Part shown: positions 7,301-16,003 of the stretch, one piece after another
How the letters are laid out: each line of letters begins with the position of its first letter
How positions within the stretch are numbered: position 1 is the stretch's first letter
Assembly: GCA_025060535.1 (NCBI GenBank)
Contig: JANXCA010000010.1
Location: 1-34,861, forward strand
DNA: 34,861 nucleotides
Source: Endomicrobiia bacterium
GTDB lineage: Bacteria > Elusimicrobiota > Endomicrobiia > DTEH01
Direction: 5' to 3'
The notes under the pieces: generated by a model
Databases searched by the model: none
The model's input: only the letters and a program-made list of their open reading frames with translations
What the model was told of the DNA's origin: nothing
Position numbers and translations under genes: made by a program

Positions 7301-8563
7301 TTAAAATAATTCTAACTGTTTATTTAAAGACATTTGTTCATTTTCTAAATTATTATCTTTGGACCATCTTATGTTTATTTTTCCATATTCTCCATCATAT
7401 CCAGGGAAAATATCAACTTCTCCTTTCCTCACTTTAATAATTCCCTCTGCTATTTTAGGATTAATTTTATTTTTAAGTTCCTCTTCTGGCAATTTAAGTA
7501 AAACTTCAAATTCATTAGCGACTTGTGTTGTAATATAGTAGTACTCATTTAAAGTTTTCTGAGTATTTTTACCAGAATTTAAAGCATCTGCAATTATTTC
7601 CATAAGTGGAATTAAATTTTTATAAGGAATAAATTTTTCTGAATAATAATTTTCATCTCTATCGGCTAATTGTTCTACACGATTTAATACTCCGATAGTA
7701 ATTTTTTTGTTACATACAGGACATACTCCATTATATTTTTTTGTCTCTTTAGGTGACCAACATATTTTACAATTTCTATGTCCATCGTAATGGTATTTCC
7801 CTTCCTCTGGATAAAATTCTATGGTATAAAGAAATTTATTTTTGTCTTTATTTTTAATTATTTCAACAATTTCCTTATATAAGTCATTCTTTGGGTTTAT
7901 GTCAAAAACATTAGCTTCTCTACCTAAATTCTGAGGAGAATGTGCATCTGAATTTGATATCAATGTAATATCATCTAATTTTGATAATCTCCAATTCATT
8001 TTTGGATCTGAAGATAATCCTGTTTCAATACTTCTTATATATTTTGAGTATTTACCAAAACATTCTTCAATAGAATCAAAACCACTTAAAGAGCCAAAAA
8101 TAGAAAAATGAGGCGTCCAAGCATGAGCTGGTACTATTAAAGCCTCTTCTGTGATAGAATATACAATTTCTGTAAGAGAAATGCAATCTAATAATAAAAT
8201 TGGTCTACCATCTAAAGCTAATTCACCATAATTTTGCAAAATCCTGTTTAGTTTTTCTACTGATTCAAAGTTAGGCATAAATAATATATTATGAATTCGA
8301 TAATTTTTACCATTTTTATAAAATATATTGCTCACTTCTCCAGTAAGTATAAATTTAACTCCGTCATACTGAAACGTATTTTCAGAAACCTGTTGTAAGT
8401 TTTTTTTAAGTTCGCTTAACCATCCAGGATGGGTAAAATCTCCACTACCCAAAACAGAAATCCCTTTAAGTTTTGCCCACCTAGAAAGTTCTTTAATGTC
8501 CATATCTTTAGATGTAGCACGAGAGTATTTTGAGTGGATATGTAAATCAGCTATTATTTCCAT
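7301..8563 (-). CDS. Endonuclease Q (EndoQ)-like PHP-family nuclease
   Basis: PHP motif ADLHIHSKYSRATSKDM, GSGDFTHPGWL, VPAHAWTPHFSIFGS, SNSDAHSPQNLGREANVF, and zinc-finger CKICWSPKETKKYNGVCPVCNK as in the EndoQ family. Confidence 0.85.
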   Translation of the reverse strand: MEIIADLHIHSKYSRATSKDMDIKELSRWAKLKGISVLGSGDFTHPGWLSELKKNLQQVSENTFQYDGVKFILTGEVSNIFYKNGKNYRIHNILFMPNFESVEKLNRILQNYGELALDGRPILLLDCISLTEIVYSITEEALIVPAHAWTPHFSIFGSLSGFDSIEECFGKYSKYIRSIETGLSSDPKMNWRLSKLDDITLISNSDAHSPQNLGREANVFDINPKNDLYKEIVEIIKNKDKNKFLYTIEFYPEEGKYHYDGHRNCKICWSPKETKKYNGVCPVCNKKITIGVLNRVEQLADRDENYYSEKFIPYKNLIPLMEIIADALNSGKNTQKTLNEYYYITTQVANEFEVLLKLPEEELKNKINPKIAEGIIKVRKGEVDIFPGYDGEYGKINIRWSKDNNLENEQMSLNKQLELF

Positions 8564-8572
8564 AAAAAGTTT

Positions 8573-8929
8573 TTACCCCAATATCATTCTAAATGCTATA
8601 ATGAATAAATAAATTCCAAAAATTTTTTTTAACAAAACATCAGGAATTTTATGAGCGACCACAGCACCTAAGTAACCACCTATAAAAAATCCAATAGATA
8701 TTAATAATCCTATCTTGAAATTTATATTACCCTCTTTATAGTATTTAATTACAGCCAATAATGCTGTGGGTAAAGTTGTAACAACTAAGGAGATCCCTTG
8801 AGCTTGGTGTTGTGAAAATGATGAAATATATGTCAAATAAGGAATTATAATAGTCCCTCCACCTATTCCTAAAATTCCTCCAAAAATTCCAGCTACTAAT
8901 CCTAATAATAAAAACTGAAAGTTTGTCAT
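8573..8929 (-). CDS. Half-size TauE/SafE (TSUP) membrane protein
   Basis: 118 aa with one TSUP repeat: GLVAGIFGGILGIGGGTIIIPYL...QAQGISLVVTTLPTALLAVIKYYKEGNI. Confidence 0.85.
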   Translation of the reverse strand: MTNFQFLLLGLVAGIFGGILGIGGGTIIIPYLTYISSFSQHQAQGISLVVTTLPTALLAVIKYYKEGNINFKIGLLISIGFFIGGYLGAVVAHKIPDVLLKKIFGIYLFIIAFRMILG

Positions 8930-8937
8930 CTGAGTAT

Positions 8938-9543
8938 CTACCTCTTATTTTTTAATTTAATTAATTCCTGAATAAAATGTCCAACTTGGATTGTATATCT
9001 ATCAACACGATAATTAAAATAATGATAAAAAGCAATTGTAGGAATTGCCACAATAAGTCCCGCTGCTGTTGTAATTAATGCTTCTGCAATACCTTTAGCA
9101 ACTACTTGAGGAGATGCATACCCTGCTTGTGCAATTGATTCAAATGCTTTAATCATTCCAACTACAGTTCCGGTAAATCCTAAGAGCGTAGAAATTGATG
9201 CAATTGCAGCTAATAAAGGAAGAAATCTTTCAAGTTTTGATATTTGTTGTTCTGCTAAATCTTCAACTGTATCTTCAAAATTAGGAGAGTTAATCTCTTC
9301 GATACTTTTTGTAAAAATAGTTTTTATGATTTCGTTAGTGTTTTGTAATATTTTTTTTGCTTTTTCAAATTCTTTATTTAAAATAAGTTCCAAAACTTTA
9401 TGAATCAATGTTGTATTTATCTTATTTGTTGAGAAGAATATTAATCTTTCAATAATAATAGTAAATGAAATTATCGAACATATCAAAATAGGATACATCA
9501 AAACACCGCCTTTATAAAAATATTCCCACATTTTTCCCTCCAT
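8938..9543 (-). CDS. MotA/TolQ/ExbB proton channel family protein
   Basis: GGVLMYPILICSIISFTIIIERLIFF ... LLAAIASISTLLGFTGTVVGMIKAFESIA...VAKGIAEALITTAAGLIVAIPTIAFYHYF. Confidence 0.93.
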   Translation of the reverse strand: MEGKMWEYFYKGGVLMYPILICSIISFTIIIERLIFFSTNKINTTLIHKVLELILNKEFEKAKKILQNTNEIIKTIFTKSIEEINSPNFEDTVEDLAEQQISKLERFLPLLAAIASISTLLGFTGTVVGMIKAFESIAQAGYASPQVVAKGIAEALITTAAGLIVAIPTIAFYHYFNYRVDRYTIQVGHFIQELIKLKNKR

Positions 9544-9546
9544 TCA

Positions 9547-11019
9547 TTAAAATTTTAAATCTATTCCAGCTAAAAAATATGAAGAATAATAAATATCAGG
9601 TATAATATAATTTTTATTTTTTACGGGTATATTTACCTTTACATTAAAAGATAAAAATTCTTTTATAAAATAATATAATTCTGTAGTAGAGATGACTCTA
9701 TCTTCTAAATAATTATAAAAATTAGTCAAGGTTCTGCTATTATAAGAAAATTTCTGTTTTAATAAAACATTTTTAAATATATTTCCCTCTAAACTAACTT
9801 CACTAATAATTGGAGTTGTAAAGAGAACCTCTTTAGGAAAAATCAAGTAATTTAAGTTATAGTTAAATATTAGATTTCTAATTAGGACTGAAAATTTGAT
9901 GATTAAATAAGTTAAATGTTGATCTTCAATAAAACATAATTCTGTCGTGTTGTTTGAAAAACTATAAGTTGGATAATAATTATAAAAAGTGCTATCAAAT
10001 AAAAAATTTATTTTATAGTTTTTATATTTATATTCTAAACTTGTCTCAAAAGCTTTAATTTCTGGGAAATATATTATTTCCTTATATAATACTTGTGGAA
10101 ATTTAATAAAATAGTCTCTTATAAACTCAAAATAAAGTTTTTTTTCGTAGTTAATAGAAAAATTGAAATTATAAAATTCTTTATAAGATTTAATTTGATA
10201 GTAGAGGTTTTTTGTTGTTTTATCAGTAGATAAAACAAAGTTTAAATAAGAGTTATCAATAATATAATTTTTAAAAGTTATCCCTGTAGTAAATAAAATA
10301 GAATTATTTGAAAAAAATTCTATATTAAAACCTGTCATCATTTTGTTATTAATTATAGATTCTAATTTAGCATTACCTTTGATAAATAAATTATCAAAAG
10401 TATTATTTTTATACTCTATAAAGTTTTGCTGAAAAGAAGTAAGTAATGAAAGTATTATATTTGGAGAGAAAATCTTGTTTATTTCTATATCATAATTAAT
10501 TTGACGGGATGAATTATTTAAAAACTGATTATTATAAGATAAACTATTTGTAAAGACAAAATTATTAAAAATTTTAGAGTAATTTAAATAATAACCAAGA
10601 TTTATATAGTAGTCATTAATATTGTTTTTTACAACAGAGAATTTTTCAGATTTTATACTAAAATTAAGATTTCCATTTTCTTGTAAATTCTTAACGTCAG
10701 CTGAAATTAAATAATTATCTTTTTCTCCAAGTAATACTTTAGCATCTTTTTTCAACTTATAAGGTATTAAAAATTTATAATTTGGTCTTATTTTCATAAT
10801 ATCTGAAGAAATATACTGATTATATGATATTTCAATATCTTCATATTCTACATTAGGTGTTTCTATTTCCTTAGGTATATATTCAAAACGAAACTGCAAG
10901 GGTTTTGTCTCCTCTGATATAACATCCTCCATAGTAACTGTAGTATCTATTTGTTGAGATAGAAGTGGTACAGATAGTATAGGAAACAGAATTAAAAACG
11001 AATATAAAATAACACTCAC
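9547..11019 (-). CDS. Putative outer-membrane beta-barrel protein
   Basis: N-terminal signal-like segment; alternating hydrophobic/aromatic strand pattern; ends in ...SSYFLAGIDLKF (terminal Phe). Confidence 0.65.
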   Translation of the reverse strand: MSVILYSFLILFPILSVPLLSQQIDTTVTMEDVISEETKPLQFRFEYIPKEIETPNVEYEDIEISYNQYISSDIMKIRPNYKFLIPYKLKKDAKVLLGEKDNYLISADVKNLQENGNLNFSIKSEKFSVVKNNINDYYINLGYYLNYSKIFNNFVFTNSLSYNNQFLNNSSRQINYDIEINKIFSPNIILSLLTSFQQNFIEYKNNTFDNLFIKGNAKLESIINNKMMTGFNIEFFSNNSILFTTGITFKNYIIDNSYLNFVLSTDKTTKNLYYQIKSYKEFYNFNFSINYEKKLYFEFIRDYFIKFPQVLYKEIIYFPEIKAFETSLEYKYKNYKINFLFDSTFYNYYPTYSFSNNTTELCFIEDQHLTYLIIKFSVLIRNLIFNYNLNYLIFPKEVLFTTPIISEVSLEGNIFKNVLLKQKFSYNSRTLTNFYNYLEDRVISTTELYYFIKEFLSFNVKVNIPVKNKNYIIPDIYYSSYFLAGIDLKF

Positions 11020-11040
11020 CTTTTAATACTCCAATCATAA

Positions 11041-13836
11041 TTATTTTAATTTTTTCAATCTAAACTCTGCTTCTTGGGCCCATAGGGTATTAGGATATTT
11101 TTCTTTAGAGTTAATATATGCTTTCTTAGCTTCGCTGTAAAGGTTTAATTTTTCTGCACATACTCCTACCATATATTGAGCTTCTGATGAAAGCTCTATA
11201 TTATCTGGATAAAGATATATAACTCTTAAATACTCTACAGAAGCTTTTTTATATTCTTTTAAGTTAAAATAGCAATCTGCTATAAGTTTCTGTGAAATAG
11301 CTCCGTAAGTTTTAGAATTAGTAAGCTTTCTTAAGATTTCTATAGCATTATAGTAATCATTATTACTTATCAAACATTGAGCTTTTTCATATAAATATTC
11401 ATAAGTTTCCTCTGCAGTAGGGTATTTTCCCAGTAACAACTCTTCATAGAATTTCATTTTTTCATTATCATTAATATTTTTATAATATCTTATAAGTGAA
11501 AGATAAATTTTAGGAATGTAGGGTGAATTAGGATATTTTTCTATAATCTCTTTGTACATATTTTCAGCCCAGTTATTCTTTTGAGTAATTTCGTATATTT
11601 TTGCAATTATAAATTCAGAATACGAAGAAGTAAAAGGATCATATGATATTCTTTTTACTAAAGAAGCTAACTTTAACACTTTGTTGTATTCTTTTTTTGC
11701 AATTAAGTTTTCTATAACATTTTTTACTATATCTAATTTTTGTTTAGTTTCAAAATTTAAATTTGGTATAACATTTTCACAGATCTGTACTGCAATATCA
11801 GAAGAATTTTCTATGCATATATTTAACAAATTTAACAATTCTTCATAATTAAAATATTTATATCCTTCTATAGAATAACTGCTAAACTTATATAGAGTTG
11901 AAAAAAATTCTTTTTTATTATCTGTTAACAAATAATATTTTGTTAAATAATAATCTGTTATACCTAAGACAGGAATACTTTTGTTTTCTTTTTGAATTTT
12001 TAAAATTTTATTATAAAGTTTATTAAAATCGTTTACCAAACTTAAAATTCTTAAAATTTTTAAATCAATTAAAAATTTTTCTTCTGACTGATTAACTACT
12101 GATGAAAGTTTTTCTAACATATCTATAAATTTATTATAATTATTATTTTTTGCATAAATTTTGGAAAGCAAATTAACTACATATCTGATTTCTTCAATAG
12201 AAAGTTTATTAGAGTATGAGTAAATTAATTCTGTGGCAATTTTTTCTGCGTGAGTTATATCCGCTAGATTATATTTTGTAGACAAATATAATAATTTTAT
12301 TTTTAAATTTAAACTTTCAGGAATTTTTTCATTAGAAGATAATAATTCAGATAATACTTTTTCAGATTCTTTATAATCATTTAAATGATTATAAATCTCA
12401 GCAATAGAAATTTTTGTTGATAGTAAAAGATAAGTATCATCTATATTTTTTTCTAAAATTTTTTTATAATACTGTAAAGCTATTTGAAATTCATAAGATA
12501 ATTTATAATTTTCAGCTAATTCATAAAATATCATACACAAAGAATTGTCATTTAATTGATTATCTTTTAAGTCCAACAAAGAAGTAAGTATCAACTTCGC
12601 TAAATCATATTCTTTAAGTTCCTTGTAACTTTTAGCAATATATAAGCAAGCAGATAAATAATACACTGAACTTTTTTTATTTTTCAACAAAGAAAAAGTT
12701 TGTATAGATTTTGTATATTGTTTATTTTTATAATAACTCACCCCTAACCAATATATAACATCATCATACCATTTTACATTAGGAGAATATAATTTTAAAA
12801 ACTTGGAAAATATTTGTATAGCTTCATTATAATTTTTATTATTAAAATAAGATAATCCTAATAAATAGTATTTGTTTATATTTATTTCCTCATCTGAGTA
12901 ATCAATTTTAGATAAAATTTCTATTGTCTTTTGATAGTTTTTAAGCTGATAAAAACAATATGAAAGCATAAGTTCGACAAATGATTTAAGCTTTTTATCT
13001 ATTATATCCGATAAAATTTCTTGATAGATTTTAATAGATTGATTAAATTTTTTCTGCTTAGATAAAATTCGTGCTATATTATACTTTATTATCCATTTTT
13101 GTTCTTTGGGAACTTTTTCTTCTAATAATTTTAAGACAATTTCAGCATCTTTGTAATTTTTTTGTGCTTCGTAAATCAAAAATAACTTAAAATTAGCGTT
13201 TAAATACAAACATGAATTTTTATATTTTGTAGCAAAATTTTTAAAAATTTCAACAGCTTTTTTATAGTTACCTTTATTATACCAACACTCACCCAATATA
13301 TAGTCTAGTTGTTCTTCTAATTCTTTATCTAATTTTAAATTTTTTTGTTTAGATATATAAGTTTTAAACAAAGAAATAGTAATTAAAGCATCGTTGTATC
13401 TTTTAAGATTATAAAGACAATAAATTTTTCCATAAAAAATATAAGGAACTAACCCATAATCTATATAATTTATGTCTGTCTTTAAAATACTATCATATAC
13501 GCTAAGTGCTTCTTCATAATCTTTTAACAACACACAACACTCTGCATACATTAAAGATGCATAAATTTTTAACTTTTTATCTTCGGAAATTTCATTATAC
13601 AATTTTTTATAGATCTCTTTAGCATCATTTATTTTGTTGTTTAAATATAAAGAATAAGCTAAATAAAAATCATTAGAAATGTCTTTTTCCTTCTTATAGA
13701 AATTGTTCCTTTTAAACATTACTTCAGACAGTTCATATTTCTCATCTAAAAAATAAGATATTCCTAAATCAAAACTAGAATGACAAAAACTGACAACAAA
13801 TGAAATTAATAAAATTAGTAATTTTAAATTTTTCAT
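11041..13836 (-). CDS. Large TPR-repeat protein, exported
   Basis: Signal peptide MKNLKLLILLISFVVSFCHS followed by many TPR-like units (e.g. GECWYNKGNYKKAVEIFKNFATKYKNS, YLLGLSYFNNKNYNEAIQIFSKFLKLY). Confidence 0.88.
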   Translation of the reverse strand: MKNLKLLILLISFVVSFCHSSFDLGISYFLDEKYELSEVMFKRNNFYKKEKDISNDFYLAYSLYLNNKINDAKEIYKKLYNEISEDKKLKIYASLMYAECCVLLKDYEEALSVYDSILKTDINYIDYGLVPYIFYGKIYCLYNLKRYNDALITISLFKTYISKQKNLKLDKELEEQLDYILGECWYNKGNYKKAVEIFKNFATKYKNSCLYLNANFKLFLIYEAQKNYKDAEIVLKLLEEKVPKEQKWIIKYNIARILSKQKKFNQSIKIYQEILSDIIDKKLKSFVELMLSYCFYQLKNYQKTIEILSKIDYSDEEININKYYLLGLSYFNNKNYNEAIQIFSKFLKLYSPNVKWYDDVIYWLGVSYYKNKQYTKSIQTFSLLKNKKSSVYYLSACLYIAKSYKELKEYDLAKLILTSLLDLKDNQLNDNSLCMIFYELAENYKLSYEFQIALQYYKKILEKNIDDTYLLLSTKISIAEIYNHLNDYKESEKVLSELLSSNEKIPESLNLKIKLLYLSTKYNLADITHAEKIATELIYSYSNKLSIEEIRYVVNLLSKIYAKNNNYNKFIDMLEKLSSVVNQSEEKFLIDLKILRILSLVNDFNKLYNKILKIQKENKSIPVLGITDYYLTKYYLLTDNKKEFFSTLYKFSSYSIEGYKYFNYEELLNLLNICIENSSDIAVQICENVIPNLNFETKQKLDIVKNVIENLIAKKEYNKVLKLASLVKRISYDPFTSSYSEFIIAKIYEITQKNNWAENMYKEIIEKYPNSPYIPKIYLSLIRYYKNINDNEKMKFYEELLLGKYPTAEETYEYLYEKAQCLISNNDYYNAIEILRKLTNSKTYGAISQKLIADCYFNLKEYKKASVEYLRVIYLYPDNIELSSEAQYMVGVCAEKLNLYSEAKKAYINSKEKYPNTLWAQEAEFRLKKLK

Positions 13837-15095
13837 ATAAGATAATTTTTCAAATCTTCAATTTTCAAAATTTCTTGTTTATTTTTTTCAAAATCTTTAA
13901 TTATTATTTTATTTTCTTTTATTTCATCTCCTATTATTATTACATATCTACAATTTTCATTATTAAATAATCTCAATTGTGATTTCAAACTCCTATTTCC
14001 AAAAGGCCCTATTACTACGACATCCTCAAAATTTTTTGAAATAATATCTAACATCTCAAAACTTTTACCTATATACTTATCTTCAACTATTCCTATACCA
14101 ACTTTAATTTTTGTTTCATTATTTCTAAACTCCTCCGAAATAACATCCAGAATTCTATCAATTCCCAAAGCCGCTCCACAAGCAAAGTTTGTCTGTCTGT
14201 CAAACTGACTTATCAAAAAATCATATCTTCCACCCGCACAAATAGTATTTTGTGCACCTTCTAATTTATAACATTTATATTCAAAAACAAATCCGTTATA
14301 GTAATCTAATCCCCTAACTATTTTAGGTTCTATCTTATAAGATATACTTAAAATCTCAAATAAATTTATAACAACTTCAAATTCTTTCTTGCATCTTTTA
14401 CATATATGGTTCTGAATATTTATCTTTTCTAAAATATCTTTGTCTATTTTAACTATGTCAGTTTTACAATCAAGAATTCTTAAGGGATTTTTTTCTAATT
14501 TTATTTTGCAAGAATCACATAAAATATCTTTTACTTTATTTAACTCATTTTTTACAACATCTAAAATTTTTCCTCTACACTCTGGGCATCCAATTGTATT
14601 TACTTCGAGTATAAAATCTATAGAAAGTTCTTTAAGTATTTTGTTTATTAAGCTAACTAATACTACGTCTCCACTTCCAGGAGGTTCTTCAAAAATTTCC
14701 AAACCAAATTGATAAAATTCTCTATATCTACCCTTTTGAGGTCTCTCATATCTAAACATGGGACCAAAATAAAAAAATCGTTTTAAATAATATCTATTCT
14801 TAAAATTATTCTCAACAAAAGCACGAACCATACCAGCAGTTCCTTCTGGTCTTAAAACAAAAGTTTCTTTTTCTTCTTGTGATTTATTTTGAATTATAAA
14901 CATTTGTTTTTCTACAATATCAGAAGTGAACCCTAAACTATGTTGATAAAGTTGAAAGTTTTCTATGATTGGTAAAATTATTTTTTTAAAACCAAACTTT
15001 TCTGATAATGATTGACAAGTGTATTCTATATATTGTATTTTCTTTGCAACTTCTGGTAATATATCTTTAACACCGCGTACTCTTTTTGTCTGCAT
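13833..15095 (-). CDS. hisS: Histidyl-tRNA synthetase
   Basis: RGVKDILPEVAKKIQYIE, TFVLRPEGTAGMVRAFVENNF, FRYERPQKGRYREFYQFGLEIF, IVRGLDYYNGFVFEYKC, CAGGRYDFLISQF. Confidence 0.97.
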   Translation of the reverse strand: MQTKRVRGVKDILPEVAKKIQYIEYTCQSLSEKFGFKKIILPIIENFQLYQHSLGFTSDIVEKQMFIIQNKSQEEKETFVLRPEGTAGMVRAFVENNFKNRYYLKRFFYFGPMFRYERPQKGRYREFYQFGLEIFEEPPGSGDVVLVSLINKILKELSIDFILEVNTIGCPECRGKILDVVKNELNKVKDILCDSCKIKLEKNPLRILDCKTDIVKIDKDILEKINIQNHICKRCKKEFEVVINLFEILSISYKIEPKIVRGLDYYNGFVFEYKCYKLEGAQNTICAGGRYDFLISQFDRQTNFACGAALGIDRILDVISEEFRNNETKIKVGIGIVEDKYIGKSFEMLDIISKNFEDVVVIGPFGNRSLKSQLRLFNNENCRYVIIIGDEIKENKIIIKDFEKNKQEILKIEDLKNYLI

Positions 15096-15154
15096 AAATA
15101 AATTTTAAGTTATATAAAAATTTTTTATTTTTTTCAACTAATTTTAGAATAATA

Positions 15155-15183
15155 TTGATTTAGTTATCAATTTTATGTATACT
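15155..15183 (+). promoter_or_regulatory. Sigma70-like promoter upstream of tRNA-Ser
   Basis: TTGATT (15155-15160), 17-nt spacer, TATACT (15178-15183), 19 nt before the tRNA. Confidence 0.55.
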
Positions 15184-15202
15184 TAATTCAGCCCAAATAT
15201 CT

Positions 15203-15291
15203 GGAGGGATGCCCGAGTGGTTTATGGGGCTGGTCTTGAAAACCAGTGTACCGCCTAAGCGGTACCGGGGGTTCGAATCCCTCTCCCTCCG
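15203..15291 (+). tRNA. tRNA-Ser(UGA)
   Basis: Acceptor GGAGGGA/TCCCTCC, anticodon arm CTGGT-CTTGAAA-ACCAG (anticodon TGA), long variable arm GTACCGCCTAAGCGGTAC, T arm GGGGGTTCGAATCCCTC; no encoded CCA. Confidence 0.95.
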
Positions 15292-15299
15292 TGTCAAAA

Positions 15300-15974
15300 T
15301 TACCTATTAGATAGTTTACTCCAATCTTCCAAAAACTTCTCGATCCCTTTCTGTGTTAATGGGTGATTTATAAGTTCATCTATAAGCTTATAAGGTACAG
15401 TAACCGCATCTGCTCCATATATCGCAGAATTTATTATATGTTCTATATTTCTTACAGATGCTACAATTATTTTGGTTTTAAAATTATATACCTTGTATAC
15501 TTTTACAATATTATATATAAGTTCAATTCCTTTCTCACCTATATCATCTAATCTACCAACAAAAGGACAAATATATTCTACGCCGGATATTGCTGCTATT
15601 AGAGCTTGCTTTAAAGAAAATATAAGAGTTAGTGCTGTCTTTATATTTCTTTCTTTAAGTATCTTTACTGCTTTTAATCCTTCCTGAGTTAAAGGAATTT
15701 TAGCTACTATTTGAGATGAAATTTCTGATAATTCAATACTTTCTTCCACTATATTCTCACATTCTTGGCTAATTGGTTCTGCTAAGACAGGTACTTCTGA
15801 AATACTACATATTTCTTTTAAAATTTTTTTCGTTTCCTTAAATAAGTCTTCTGATTTTGTATTAGTTAACTGTTTTGCTATTATTGTAGGATTAGTTGTA
15901 ACTCCATTTAACAGACCCATTTCATTAACTTTTTTTATCTCTTCTATATTTGCTGTATCTAAAAATAATTTCAT
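15300..15974 (-). CDS. Transaldolase / fructose-6-phosphate aldolase family protein
   Basis: MKLFLDTANIEEIKKVNEMGLLNGVTTNPTIIAKQ, VAKIPLTQEGLKAVKILKERNIKTALTLIFSLKQALIAAISGVEYICPFVGRLDD. Confidence 0.93.
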   Translation of the reverse strand: MKLFLDTANIEEIKKVNEMGLLNGVTTNPTIIAKQLTNTKSEDLFKETKKILKEICSISEVPVLAEPISQECENIVEESIELSEISSQIVAKIPLTQEGLKAVKILKERNIKTALTLIFSLKQALIAAISGVEYICPFVGRLDDIGEKGIELIYNIVKVYKVYNFKTKIIVASVRNIEHIINSAIYGADAVTVPYKLIDELINHPLTQKGIEKFLEDWSKLSNR

Positions 15975-16003
15975 CTTACACCTCCTTTCTTTAAAGAAAT
16001 TAA

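Noticed and set aside
14440-15687. Plus-strand ORFs opposite hisS and the transaldolase-like gene
   Set aside because: Shadow ORFs of strongly supported minus-strand genes.
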